Origin: Bedellia somnulentella | Taxonomy: Eukaryota > Arthropoda > Insecta > Lepidoptera > Bedelliidae | Assembly: GCA_963576735.1 (NCBI GenBank) | Contig: OY755184.1 | Span: forward strand, 6,510,001 to 6,574,000 | DNA length: 64,000 bases | Direction of reading: 5' to 3' | Part shown: positions 24,897 to 39,000 of the stretch, piece after piece | Layout: the number at the start of each line of letters is the position of its first letter | How positions within the stretch are numbered: the stretch's first letter is position 1 | Notes under the pieces: model-generated | What the model was told of the DNA's origin: nothing | Seen by the model: only the letters and a program-made list of their open reading frames with translations | Databases searched by the model: none | Translations under genes and position numbers: made by a program

Positions 24897-25130
24897 GCTG
24901 TGTAGTGTCGGCTTAGAATAGCATAGCACTACCCCATTTCTACCCGTGGGTGTTCGTAAGAGGCGGCTAAGGGTATTGGGGCTTTTTAAGTGATTGTTGG
25001 GTGATGCGGCTGGAGACCTATCAACAACCTTTATTAAAATCTTTTCCCCACTCAACCTCCAAAAGTGGCTGAGGTTTTTTTTTATTCCGACACTCTGTTT
25101 ACCCCTTCTAAAGTTTTATAGAGTGATACT
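24897..25130 (+). mobile_element. Family A retroposon, diverged, near full length
   Basis: Starts CTGTGTAGTGTCGGCTTAGA. Has GGGTGATGCGGCTGGAGACC and AAAAGTGGCTGAGG. The TGTA tail is lost. Confidence 0.8.
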
Positions 25131-25224
25131 GCAATAATTTACGCATGTATGGTTTGTGTTTTTAAACACGAGCAACATTGTTTACCGGCTTTTCTACAGT
25201 CCTACTGTCCGTTTACAGTTATTT

Positions 25225-25453
25225 TGTTGAAGCGAAAGAGGTCGTATGACATTCTAAGTTCTATAATAATTTCATTGTTGTCTATTCGTCTTTTTTACAT
25301 GACATATATCAAATTTTGTTATTTATTATTACTTCTGATTTTTACATGTGAACAAGTTGATTAAAATAAATTCTTAACTACAATTTATTTTAATCTTTCA
25401 TTTGCACATAAATCCATTGCATACTGCATATTAATGATAGCAGAGTGCTATCA
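25225..25453 (+). repeat. copia B 5' LTR
   Basis: TGTTGAAGCGAAAGAGG to AGAGTGCTATCA. Contains an extra 7 bp (CATACTG-type) absent from the 3' LTR. Confidence 0.93.
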
Positions 25454-25477
25454 TAGGTTATTGAGCCCAGAATAAAA

Positions 25478-26810
25478 ATGTTGTCAAATGATTGTTCAAA
25501 TGCAAGTTCAAGAGATTCACCCTCGGGAAGTTCGGGAAGCCTACCTTCAATAGAGAAATTGGATGGTGCGAGTAATTATTCCCAATGGAAATTTCTCATG
25601 GAATTATATCTAATTCATGATGATTTCTGGCAGTTCACAAGTGAAACTCCAACTGATGCCCAAGGTGTAAAACGAGATCAGAAGGCTCGGGCAAAGATTT
25701 GTCTGATGGTAAGACCTCACTGTCTAGTTCATGTTCGAAGAGCACAAACCGCCAAGGAAGCATGGAATGCTTAAAGAGACGCATTCGAAGACAAGGGTCT
25801 AAATAATAGATGTCGACTTTTATCAAAGTTAGTCGGAATGAAATTAGAGAATTTCCCAACGGTTAGAGATTATGTTACTGGAATTATGCGTACTTCGCAA
25901 GAACTGTCAGATTTAGGAAAGGAAGTAGATGATGAACTTTTGGCTGCCCTCATTCTCCAAGGTTTGACTAGTGAATTCCAACCAATGAGACTCGCTATAG
26001 AAAACAGCAATATTGCACTTTATTACAGATTACGTTAAAACAAAACTATTTCAAATGGAAGAACATTACCACCAGAGTCATTTAAGTGAAAACAGTGCAC
26101 TTATGAGTAATAAGCAAAAAGGAAAGAACTTTAAAAAACATATGAAAAAGATAAAGTGTTTTATATGTGGAGGGCCACATAAAGCTAATGTCTGTTCCGA
26201 CAACCCAAATAAAAGGAAGGAAGCTATGCAAGCCTTTGCTTTAGGAATAGTACAAGCTGAAGATTCAGAAGAATGGATTATAGATTCTGGAGCCTCTACT
26301 CATATGTCGAATCGGATGTCGTGGTTCAAAGAGTTAAATAAAAGCGAAAAACCTTTAAAAGTTATGTGTGCTGATGGAAATGTAGTTTTGGGTGAAAGTA
26401 AAGGGACTGTAGAGTGTGACAAGATTGGTTTGACTATAGGAAATGTAACATATGTACCGAAATTATCTTCAAATTTATTGAGTGTGAATGCCATTGCGAG
26501 AAAGGGAAATGTGGTGGTATTTACAAAATCTGGATGTGGGATCTTTAAAAGAGATGAATGCGAGATAAGAGGAAAGGCTGTATTAAAAGGTGTAGAAGAA
26601 AAAGGCATATATAAACTTAAGTGCTGTTTACAGGGTTCTGCACTTTCTTCAGCTACTCAAGATGATCAGTTGATGTTATGGCATCGTAGGATGGGACATC
26701 TTGGTGTAAGAAATCTCATATTACTTAAAGATAAACTGGCAAAAGGGGTAAGTTTTCCCAAATCTATTAATAAAATAAAAAAAAAGCTACGAGAGCTTCA
26801 AATATGTTAG
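25478..26810 (+). pseudogene. copia B gag-protease region, broken
   Basis: Gag begins MLSNDCSNASSRDS. A TAA at 25772 interrupts it, and the same frame continues to 26038 where it shifts. The next frame has zinc knuckle CFICGGPHKANVC, protease WIIDSGASTHMSN and GAG-pre-integrase WHRRMGHLG. It ends at 26810 where an A-run (near 26780) shifts into the integrase frame. Confidence 0.9.
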
Positions 26811-29491
26811 AATTAATACACGCAGACGTATGCGGACCCATGGAGGTAGCGTCAATTAGTGGGTATAGGTATTTTTTAACATTCATAGACGATTTTACGA
26901 GAAAAACGTTTATTTATTTTTTGAAACAGAAAAATGAAGTTTATGAGAAGTTTATACAATTCAAAGAGTTTGTTGAAAAACAAAGTGGAAGAAAACTGAA
27001 GGTTCTTAGAAGTGACAATGGAGGAGAGTTTGTTAACAAGCAAATGAAGAATTACTTTGAGCGATGTGGAATAGTACACCAGATGACAGTCGAGTATACA
27101 CCCGAACAGAATGGGGTAGCCGAGAGGGCTAATCGTACAATCTGTGAAAAGGCACGATCAATGCTACAAGATTCTGGATTAGGAAAGCATTACTGGGCAG
27201 AAGCTGTCCGACATGCAGTTTTTCTGAAAAACAGATCACCCACCATCGCGATTAAAGATATGACACCAGAAGAAAAATGGACCGGTGTTAAAAGTAATTT
27301 GACCATGTTGAGAACATTCGGTTGTGTGGCATTTATGCACATTCCTCAGCAGAAACGGAAAAAATGGGATAAGAAAAGCAGAGAGCTTGTTCACACTGGT
27401 ATCTGTGATGATACTAAGGCTTACAGGCTAGTGGACCCCAAAACAGGAAAAATCTTCAAAGCCAAAAATGTTATATTTTTTGAAAATAAGAGAATTGGTA
27501 AAAATGGGAACTTAGAGAAGATTTTTGATGAAGAGTTGATACCGAAGGATGAAGAAATTGTGTATATTAATGTAGATCATAATCCACAACAAGATTTAGT
27601 TAACACTAATTATGATATTAATCATGCAGTAGAGGAAACTGATAATAGGAATCTGCAATATGAAGATGTCTATCAACAATCCGTAGATGTCAATAAGCAG
27701 ACAGCAGAAAGAATTCAGCAAGTTGAAAATGATAGTAGTCCAGCAGTTGAAACAAGAAGTGAAGAGAATATTCTTGAACCAACGACAAGAGAGATTGACG
27801 AAAACGAAGATGAGATAGAAGAATTTGTTGAATGTGAGCCTATTACAGACAATGAAGAGATACCCTTGGAAGAAGGTGGTCGAAGATATCCACTAAGAGA
27901 TAGGAAGCCAAAACTATTTCCTGATTATATACTATATCAAGCAGCTGAATTGATTCAAGTTCCGAAAACCATTCAAGAGGCACTATCTAGAAATGACAGT
28001 GAAGAGTGGAGAAAAGCTATCAAGGAGGAGTTGGATGCTCTCCAGAAAAACCAGACTTGGAAGTTGGTTAAGAGACCGAGTAAATGTCACGTCATTGATT
28101 GTCAATGGTTATTTAAAATAAAGGACGAAGGGGGGAATAGAAGACGATATAAAGCGAGGCTGGTTGCAAGAGGTTTTACCCAAAGATATGGAGTAGATTA
28201 TGATCAGACCTTTGCTCCAGTCGTACGACATAGCTCCCTCAGAACATTATTGGCTTTTGCAGCATATAGTGGATTAAAGATTGCTCAATTGGATGTAAAA
28301 ACTGCATTCTTAAATGGAGATTTGTCTGAAACCATATACATGAAACAGCCGGAGGGTTATGAAATAAATGGTGAAGATTATGTATGTTTATTAAAGCGGT
28401 CCTTATATGGATTAAAGCAAGCTCCAAGGGAATGGAATCGTAAATTAAATAAGGAGTTATTAAATTTAGGTTTTATCCAATCTCTTAATGAACCTTGTGT
28501 TTACACAAGATATAATGGATCAAAGATAACTATATTAGCAATATATGTAGATGACATGCTAATATTTTGGAATGATAACCAGGAGCTAGAGAAAGTTAAG
28601 AAAGGTTTGATGTCTAAGTTTGAAATGAAGGATCTCGGAAATGCAGAGTATATATTAGGGATGCACATCACACAAAATGATAAAGAGATTAGAATTGATC
28701 AAGAGAGGTATATTAAAAAAGTGTTAAAATCTTTTGGGATGATTGACTGCAAGAGTGCATCAACACCTTCAGTACCTGGTCAAAAACTTGACAAACCAGG
28801 ACTAGAACACATAAATAATAAGAATATACCATATCAAACTCTAATTGGGTCATTGATGTACATAGCAGTGTGAACAAGGCCAGATATTGCGCATGCAGTT
28901 AACTATCTTAGTCAATTTAACAGTTGTTATACTGAAAGCCACTGGACAGCTGCTAAAAGAGTATTAAGATATTTAAAGGGTACCACAACTGTAGGACTGA
29001 CCTATAGTAAAGATAAAAATCTTGATTCTGTAGTGGGCTATGCAGATGCAAGTCATGGTTCATGTCATGATAGAAAATCCTACACAGGAATAGTTTTTCT
29101 ATGGCAAGGAGGAGCTATTAACTGGGAAAGTAGAAAACAAAATACTGTAGCTCTCTCTACTGCAGAGGCTGAATATGTCGCAATATCTGAAGCAGCTAGG
29201 GAAGCTATCTTTCTTAAAAGGTTTATATCTGAGATAACTTTCAAGGAGGAGAAGCCTATCAGAGTTTTTAGTGATAGTCAATCTGCTATTGCAATTGCGC
29301 AGAACCCTGTACATCATCAGCGAACAAAGCATATAGACGTGCGCCACCACTTTGTGAGAGAAGTAATTGAATGTGGACATATGAGGTTGGACTATGTGGA
29401 GACAGCACGAATGGTAGCTGATACTTTGACAAAGTCTTTACCGAAAGGAAAATTTGAATGGTGTGTAAAAGGGATGGCTCTAGAGAAATGA
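26804..29491 (+). pseudogene. copia B integrase-RT-RNase H, one nonsense codon
   Basis: The integrase triad is seen in IHADVCGPM, RSDNGGEF and QNGVAERANR. RT carries ARLVARGFTQRYGVDYDQTF, VKTAFLNGDL, LYGLKQAPREW and the catalytic IYVDDMLIF. A TGA at 28871-28873 replaces a codon (probably Trp) just before TRPDIAHAV. The frame then continues to 29491 with RNase H motifs YADASHG and STAEAEYVA. Confidence 0.92.
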
Positions 29492-29504
29492 AATTAAGGA
29501 GGAG

Positions 29505-29726
29505 TGTTGAAGCGAAAGAGGTCGTATGACATTCTAAGTTCTATAATAATTTCATTGTTGTCTATTCTTCTTTTTTACATGACATATATCAAATTTTGTT
29601 ATTTATTATTACTTCTGATTTTTACATGTGAACAAGTTGATTAAAATAAATTCTTAACTACAATTTATTTTAATCTTTCATTTGCACATAAATCCATTGC
29701 ATATTAATAATAGCAGAGTGCTATCA
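29505..29726 (+). repeat. copia B 3' LTR
   Basis: 222 bp, TGTTGAAGCGAAAGAGG to AGAGTGCTATCA, flanked by the TSD TATTT. Confidence 0.93.
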
Positions 29727-29731
29727 TATTT

Positions 29732-30087
29732 TACCTAACTTTACTTTCTGGCGCTATTCTGAATCCTTATTGGCATGATAATTATATCTTATAATAATAT
29801 CGAAAGCAGTAAAAACCAAAGAACACCACGGAGCACTAGATACACTTCCCAGCAAGTAATGCTAACATAACATAAATGAAAATTAATGTGAACGGACTGT
29901 ACCTACCCTACTCCTTCTTTCTATACTCTGATACTGATAGAAAATAGATTAAAAAAAAACAAAAACAACTACCCTACCTAACCTTTCCACTTTATTTCTG
30001 AACTGAAACTGAAATTCGATTCGGTATTTTGACTAATTGACGACTACGACTATTATCTTTGAACAAGTGTTTGTCAATTGCAACGTA
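29732..30087 (+). promoter_or_regulatory. Likely METTL16 promoter / 5' UTR region
   Basis: The 356 bp between copia B and the METTL16 start should hold its proximal promoter. No TATA box or other element is convincing. Copia B inserted within 400 bp of the start codon. Confidence 0.35.
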
Positions 30088-33000
30088 ATGTCTCTCAATA
30101 AATTTATGCATCCTCGAAATATTTATAAAAACCCTCCGGACTTCAAGGTGCTCGCTAAAGAATATCCAGAATTTTCTGAAATATGTAAAACGGTAAGAAT
30201 ATTGGTCCTGCTATGTCAGCTTACTAATAATTCTCACTGTTGAAGGTCATTAAAATTGGCTGGTTAGCAAGTAAATTTTTCAGACCTACACCAACATCAA
30301 AACTTACCTACCCATCCTTCTGAATTTTCTCATGTCCTATGCTTAAAACTGCTTTAACTTGCACACTTCGTTTTCAGGAAGTAACTGGAAATGTCACAAT
30401 AGACTTTAAAGATCCAGTGGCTTTAAGGACTCTTACTAAATGTTTACTGAACAAAGACTTTGGGCTAAAAGTGGAGATTCCTGAAGACAGACTAGTCCCC
30501 ACTCTGCCACTTCGTCTCAATTATATTTTGTGGCTAGAAGACATGTTGATTGCTATCAAAGAAACTGAGAATGTATGGGGTATAGATATAGGTAAGTTAC
30601 ATTTTATTAACCTAATGATTCTGCCTTTATTTATCCAATCTGCTAATAAAAACTCCCTATATAAATATAAAATTAAAGATGAGGTTTCAACACTTCATAA
30701 AGTAATTTTGCTTATATCTAAATAGCAATTATATTAGCTTCATATAATACAGTAAATGATTAAGATACATTGAGAAATAGGCATTTCTCTTTAACTAATA
30801 AGCTATGAATTATGTTATTGCTCTTTTATGCAACAATAAAAATTTCTATGAACCTTTATTTTAATTTCCGCTCAGTGGATCTCAGAAACAACTACATCAT
30901 TTATGGATATCACTAAACTAAGGAACTGCTTCCAAGAGAAACTAACACTGATTTTAATTTGTGATGTTTTTGACAATGCTTTCTTATTTCACACCATTTA
31001 TTAGAGGAATATTTATATCATGAATAATTGAGAAAATTGCAACTGGAGAGATGAATTTAATTCATAAAACAATTCCAAATATTGCATTCTCTGTCATAAA
31101 TATTGAAACCACAAGACTGCCTCTGCTGCACTTGAAACAGATTTTAAATTAAACCATATTATTCAATGTCTATATTATTTTTTATTTAAGTTCTTTATAT
31201 GTTCACAGGAACTGGAGCTTGTGCTATATATCCATTACTAGCAGCTGTTACCAATAAATGGCATATGATAGGTACTGAATCTGACAAAGATAGTTACCAC
31301 ATGGCTGTTAAGAATATAGAGACAAATAAGTCTGTAATAGCTGATTTAATCAAATGTAAGTATAATTTCAGTAAAGAGCAAGCAATTAACAATGTAAAGC
31401 AATCTTCAAAAGAGTGAATAGTAAAGAGTAGAGATGCACCGAAATTCATTACACATTCAGTATTACCGAAGTTCAGCAGTTTTACTGAAATCGGTTAAAA
31501 CCCCTCTGTACCCTACACACTGTAGCTCAATTGGCAGAGCGACGGGGACGTTTACCCGAGGTTGCGGGTTTGATCCCCGCCAATGTCGAAATTTTTCTTT
31601 TCTTTATTTATCCTTTATTTATAAGTAATAATAATTAAAAGTTTTCATGAACAAAAACATTCAAAATAATGTCATACTATTTGCAATCACCATACTATGT
31701 CATACTATTTACTTTAAAAAGGAAAAGTGATTTAGACTTGATTGGAGATTTGAACCTATGACTTCTACCTTTGAGACCCCACTGAAGTACCAAGTTTGTT
31801 AAAATCTAAAGGGACTACATAATATGAAAAACTATAATTATTCATTTTATTTTACAGTGATATATAATCCAACTAAATCAGTTGTCGAACATGTTTTTAC
31901 GCAAAATAGTGATCAAAAATATGACTTTTGTATGTGCAATCCACCATTCTACAGTAATGTTCAAGAATTATGTGAATCGCGGAGTATGGCAAGGTAAAGA
32001 AAATAATTTAATCAGTCATTTCTGAATGTGTTCAGAATCATATAGTAATTTTTAAAGGTATTAAATTTAATATCTGGCCGGTAGGCAAGAGCTTTAAAAT
32101 ATTTATTTACAGAATAATATCTTCACATAAAGGACCTAGGCCAGAATTTAAACAAAGGAGAGTCTTGGTTATTTTTTTAAACAGCTATAATTATAATTTA
32201 TACAAATTCACAGCCAAACTTTTAGGAGCAAAGTGATGCATTTTTAAAGGAATTACATTAATAAAAACAAATGTTTAAAATTATGCGCCACACCTTCTCT
32301 AGCTTACAGCATAGAAATGATTGATAAAGTAAATTGGTGATAGAGCCCATGTGGATGGTAATGTCAACTAATTATTTTTTTCAGACCACCACCAAAAAAT
32401 GCATTTACTGGATCTCCGCAAGAACTTATTACTGAAGGGGGAGAGTTAGAATTTATAAAATGTTTGATTGCAGAAAGCAAAAAGTTACCTGATAAAATTT
32501 GGTAAGTTGATAACCTTAACAATAAGTTTTTTATTTAATATTTTTTTTGCAGTACAATAGCTACAGTGCTTATGCTGTACTTGAGTTTTATATATCAACT
32601 AAAATACATGTCTATTATATCTATCAACTAGTGATCAACCAATTCTAATTTCACAATACAAAAAACCTCAATGGGTAGAAAACCACCTTTTGAGTAGTAG
32701 ACTACAGGCCCATGCTGAAAAATTGATGGGTCATTTGAACCACCAGGTGACCTATGTAGAACAATATAAGAGCATTAAATAATAAGATTCAGCACTGTGC
32801 CGTCACTTGTAAGCTGTCCAACTGAGTGCAGGTGAGAATTCGAAAGTACAGGTAGAGTGGGTACATTTTGGTCACATATTTTTTTACGGCATTCTTATCA
32901 TCGATAGATCCATTAAAAATAATAAGAAAACGCGCAGTGCCGTAAAAAAATGGTGCGCCATAAAGTCGGATTTTTATTTTTATTTTCCGACAAAAACCGG

Positions 33001-36000
33001 GGTAAATTTGGTCATTTGATTTTGTACGGCATCTGTGTCATACTATTTCAATACTGCTCCTAATCCATTATTCCGCAACGCCGTACAAAAATCATGCGAC
33101 AAGGGGAAACAATCGAAGTTTGCAATCCCCTCTCTTTCCGTAGTCCAGGGGGTGATTTGAAAAAGTACGGCTTCGGTTCCAAAACATTATCTAGCACTCA
33201 AAAGTTCTATTAAAATTAATGCCGTCAAAAAATTATTGTTCCATTGAATGTATATCAATAATCATCTTAATTTCATCGTATCCTTGATTTATAGAGCTGT
33301 AAAGTCATTTGATCCTGTACGGGAGCTTTTTTTTTAACATGATATTGTAAAATACAATTGTTATATAGTATTGCCGTTCAAAAGAAACCGTTCAAAAAAA
33401 TTTTATAGAGAAATGCAAAAACTGAAATTTTGCAAATTATTGTAAAAGTTTAAATATCATAGATTAATTAAATACAGCAGTTTTCTACAATTTATCCCTT
33501 GTTTTAAATAGTATTAACATAGATAAATTAGGAAAAAATGATGCCGTACATTTTTATGCGGACCATATCTTTTAGGCTGATGAAAGTGATGCTACAATTT
33601 TAAGGGTACTTTATGTTCATCTGATACAGTACGGCATTAACATATTTTTGAAGAGAACAATTGATAATATGATAAAATCACTATGACGTCTAACTGAACT
33701 GAAACAGTGTGTATATTATGTCCAAGTATTGAAACTGTCAATTCCAGTATCAACAGTTTTATATACTTTTTGGTTTAATATATAATTCAAACATTATTGA
33801 TACATACATATAATTGATTTGTTTCATTGTAATGATGTGAATAAATAAAACAATATTTTTTTTTAAAATCGATAAGTTTAATGATGATAATATTGTTATA
33901 ATTTTTCTTTCAATTATTCAGTATCGGAATCAGTTGCTGAGTTGTTATCGGAATCAATGTCTTCATCGACGTCCAAATTATCTTCTATATTATTTTCTGA
34001 AACATAAATATGTCTTTGTCAAAATCAAAATCTTACGTACAAATTAAAGATGTAAAGATTTATTTATTTATTTATTTACCAATGACGTCATCATCTTCTT
34101 CGCCTGATTCCTGATCCGCCTGATCCGGTTCCGTTATGTCACAGACTTTTTGGGGGCATTCCTCGCCGTGAAACCAATCGAAATCATACCGACTGTCATT
34201 AACAACCCATCCATAGTTTATGGGAAACAACGTCGACGGTACTGGTTTGTAGGCATTACACCAAATCTGTGCTATGTAGGTACTTCTCTTGAGATGTTGC
34301 TCCAACTCTCGGAAACAAGGGGGAAACGACGTTGCTTCCAATTTCATAGCTGATTTTTTGAAAGCTTCATTACTACTTTGGGGTTGTCCATTAATCACGT
34401 GAGGCTTGAAAGGGGGGGGAGGGGTTTGATAAAAATCACGAAAATAACACAATGGGGAGGGGGGGTGTAGTAAGATATCTCGTGTATTTAATTTTTCGTC
34501 AAACGCACGATTTTTAAACATATATTAAGCGGCACATTTTTATTATCGTCCTTAATTTCAGAATAAAATAAGATTATAGTTTATACTTACCTGTATTTAA
34601 AATAATATAATATTCAGAAAATTTTAAGATTCGTTGTAGCTACTAAAAATACACGTGATGTTGAGAAGGGGGAGGGGGGGTGGTCTTAAACCTCACCACT
34701 CATCACCAATGGGGGAGGGGGGGTTAAAAAATGCTAAAAAAAGATCACGTGATTAATGGACAACCCCTTTTCGGCGTATAAATCCTTTCAAATATGATAC
34801 ACCTTGCTTCGTTGACTGTTTTTCTTGCTTTTACGTTGTATAAAACGCAAACATATTCCTGCAGAACATTGAAAGTTTGTTCCATAAGTAGTGGATTTGC
34901 AACAAACATATTATGCCCCATTTTAATGAATGCGTCTTGGAACTTCCCTGATTTTTCCAATACTTTGAATGGTCTGTTTTTACCCTTCCTATAAAATGCG
35001 GGATTGAAGTCGCATCCCGTAAAAGCATGGAATGCAGCCAACGAAGAACAGAGATTTTCGCCCAAGTTTTTGTACACAGCACAAAAGTCAATGTTTTTTA
35101 CGTGGTTACCGGTTCCGAGTTGCATCCATATTTTGCGATCGACATTGAACTGATTCTCGCCCACATTTACTAGGATTTGTTTCATATTAGATAATAATAT
35201 TACGAGAATATCTGTATCGGAACATTTGATCAAAATGTTCGTGTTTGACCCAACAGCGCAAACATGATACACTATTTTTGTATCAGCTTCTTCGTGAGCA
35301 CTGCAGGTATACTTTTCAGATACTTCGCTAACGACAGATTCTGCCACTTTTCTGTAAGAATGACACAGCTGATAATTTAGAAACACTTTCTGTGTAGGCT
35401 TAATCAACGTAGCTTTATCTTGAGTTGACCAATCATTGACGAGGAACTGGACAAATGCTTCCTTGAATTTAATGTTCTTTAATTCGGCTATGAAATTTGC
35501 CGGACGTTTCGTTTGAGGCCCTTCGATAACGAAATCATCATTTCTTAAATTATCTCGTATAGAATGCTCGTAATCTTTTATGCTTGGTGTTGGGTAAGTA
35601 TCAAAGATCATGTGGATTTCCGTAGCCACGTGATTTGTTAGATTACGGAGCAAATTATAACTTATAGCGCCAAAGGTAGAAGGTATGTCTCGAAGAGTAT
35701 AGAGATAAAAAAATCCATCAATAATCACGACATCCAAATTCTTCGGAATACTCTCAACAATATTTTCTCTATCTACCAAAGGTTTTACCAACTTCGATTT
35801 ATCTGTTTTATTAATAGTTCCATCCATATGACATAATGATAGTGGAACAGGGGTCAGAGGGTACTCCAGAACCTTTTCAATGTCAACATTTTGTTGTAGA
35901 GATATACCTAACAATCTTCCAAATAAATTCCTGTGTAGTTTAACCTCTGTCACCTTTCCATCTTGACGTTTCACTATTTTCTTGGCTTTGAAAGTATGAA

Positions 36001-39000
36001 TAACATTTCTCTGGATAGATTGTTCAAATCGATGGGGATTTGATGCACATTGTTCTAAAAATTTTTTCCTTTGCTCTTCTCCAATTTCCACAACATTCAT
36101 TAGAAATTTATGGACTTCATGACTTGCAGACTGTCCATTACTAATATTGTATAAGAAGTTATCTTTTAATGAAGATGAAAATGGATTCAAACGATTGTTA
36201 ATACTGTCTTCAAACTGTTGTATTTGTAGTTGACTTTTTTCTATTTTGCTTCTCCTCAAATCATTAGTAAACTCTTCTCTTTTTTTCATTAGCACTTCGG
36301 CGAGCACGTGAGAGATAATTTCCGTTCGCAGAGCATGGCTTTTACTCCACCTTTGCCGAGCAGATATTGAGTTCTTCATACATGCAATGCCAGTTGATCG
36401 TTTAGCAGCATCAGCGTTGATCGTACTTTCAACAGTAAAGTCTACTTCTCGCTTGGAAAAAGGCTTATTAGTTCTTTTTATGCCTACTACGACATTCAAT
36501 CCAGGATGCGATTGTTCTACATTTTCCAAGTTGCAATGGTATAAAGTCAGGTACCTAGCATAGTTTTGATGATTGAAGACAAAAAACAGATTGGTAATAA
36601 GTGGCAGAGTATATTTGTACAAATCGATATCATCTGTGCGAATACTTCGGTCGAAAAGAAAGTAGTTGTTAACCATTTCAACATAAGTAAGATAGAATTT
36701 TGGTGTACTTCCAAGATCACCACTTAACGTTTTTCTACGGAAGTCTTCATATTTAGATAATATATTTATAACATCAACATTATCTACTGTAGGGTATGTA
36801 ACTAATTTTCCACTAATATCTTCACCTTTCCTATTTTGAAAAGCTTTGAAGAATTGTAAACACTCATCGCTTACTATTACATTTTCTTTCTCTATGAAAA
36901 ATTTGAAATGCATTCTTTCAATAGCAACAGACATAAGAGGATGTAAGCGTTTACATCTGTTGAAGTGCTTCCCCATAAGAAATGAGTTTACAGATCCGCT
37001 TGCCAATAAACCAGAATCAATTAAAATTTCCGATAAACCACAATTTTCAATGTATTTACCAATCGCCTTGAACTGCGACATTGCTATGTGGAAAGGTCCC
37101 AAGTGAACAAAAATGCGTTTCAATGTTGAGTCCTTATTTCTTCTCAGCTCAGAATTTTGTATTTTCAACGATTTACTAGCTATGGCCAAATCATAATGTA
37201 CCTGCGCGTACTGTTGTTGGCATTCTTCAGCACCTTTGATACTCCGCATCATAGTTTCATTTACCACGTAATCCTTGGTAGGTGTTTCATTGATAGGGGT
37301 TAAATAAAATACATCTTGAATAATATTTTTGTCATTGACAATTAAAGCGTTAATTCCAACCCACATTGGTGTAGGTATATTCAAAGCATGGCTTATCATC
37401 CATACTCTATCTAACCTTCTAGCTGCTTCTAAATTAGTAGGTGCATTAACGTTTGCTGGTAATTGGAGAGTTCCTATGAACTTTGGAGTTTCCGTAAGTG
37501 GAAGTATAACGAGAGTATCGGCTTCGTAGCGTCTGCGGAATCGTTTTCTACGAGGCTGGTCACTTCCAATACCATCGTTACTTTCCTCAGAAAATATGTC
37601 AACTCGTGGAGCGTGATCTTGAAACGAAATTCCAACCGTATCGTGCATAGTGTCTTTACCATCACATGTTTCTACATATCGATCAAAATTATCGAAAGCA
37701 AAACCACTATTGAGAGATGGTTGCAATACCATACCAGCAGGGCATACCTTCTCTGTTTCCGATATAGTATAGGTTGCTTCCGTCTCCAATTCTAATACTT
37801 TCGAATACGAAATGCAATGCCCGTAGGAATGTAAGAGGCGTAGAAGCTTTTCACTACTACTGAAACTTTTGACTGTTATTCCAAGAGTTATATGTTTGGA
37901 TGTCTTAACTCTTCCTCTGTGAATAGTATAGATAACATCAGAAGCATAAGACTTGGCTAAGACCAACATTTTCGGGTCTTTTATTTTATCCACGTCACCG
38001 CCAGTTAACAAAAGACTATAAAAACGTAATAGAGCATATGGAATTTCACATTCACCTTTGATAAGTTTTGGCGCAGTTACATTATCATTGATTGGATTTT
38101 TTTCAACTCCTAGAACAATCTTGCGCAGGAATAACGCTGAAGAATTAATGGTATTTTCTTCATTCACGTACGTCATATCAATATTTTCTAGAGTTGCACT
38201 AGCAGAGACAACGTGTTTGCATCCACGATTGGAAATAAAAATGACAGCGTCCTTGAAATGTTGTAAAATTTCACTCTGTATATTGGACGTGTCAAAACAC
38301 TTAGGTAACTTCTGATTATCATACTCTTCCAATAAAAATTGTCTGAATAAATTGAGCAAGAAGGAATATTGGAAAATGCGCATATTTTCAACAATTTCTT
38401 CCTGAATAAATGTTAACAGATTCTTACGAGCTCGCTCGTGTTTTTGTCTCCTTAAGTGCCAATCAGTATTATCTTTTTTTTGCCTACAGTTATTTAAATA
38501 TTGAGTTTTACAAACCCTATGATATGGTATAGATACTGACATCTCTTGACATTGGTCAATCCTTTGTAAAATCGCTAAATCATATTTTTCAGTAGCTAAA
38601 TCTATAATAATACGAAATGTTTCGTAATTGTTTTTCGCTTCAGCAAAGCTACACACCATGAGCTGACGGTTATGTCTTTTGCGTACTTGCGCACAAAATA
38701 CACAAGCAGTTAGACCATGTTCAAAAAATACGTGCTCTTCAGGTTCTTCGTTATTTCCGCTGAAAAAAATTATTATTTTGGTTAGTCATAGTCAGATTGT
38801 CACAATGCATGAAATTTTAGTTAATAATAAGACAACAAAATTTTTTCAAATATAGCTGTCAATAAAGTATTTGTTGTATTTTCTGTTTAAAAATATTGAT
38901 TGAAAAAAATTCACTATTATGAGATTTTTATAAGAGTTTTATGAGAGTTTAAAAGAAAAAAAACAACTTTTGGCAACTTATGATAAATAAAAATTAATAC

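Larger units (their letters stand above)
25225..29726 (+). mobile_element. Ty1/copia LTR retrotransposon (copia B) between CMTR1 and METTL16
   Basis: LTRs 25225-25453 and 29505-29726 (229 and 222 bp; two substitutions and a 7-bp indel apart). An exact 5-bp TSD TATTT lies at 25220-25224 and 29727-29731. The primer-binding site right after the 5' LTR, GGTTATTGAGCCCAG, resembles the internal initiator-Met tRNA site used by copia. The purine tract AAATTAAGGAGGAG precedes the 3' LTR. Coding capacity is broken by two stops and two frameshifts. Confidence 0.95.

Noticed and set aside
31434..31628. 64-residue open frame in METTL16 intron 3
   Set aside because: It is a translation through a tRNA-like SINE head.
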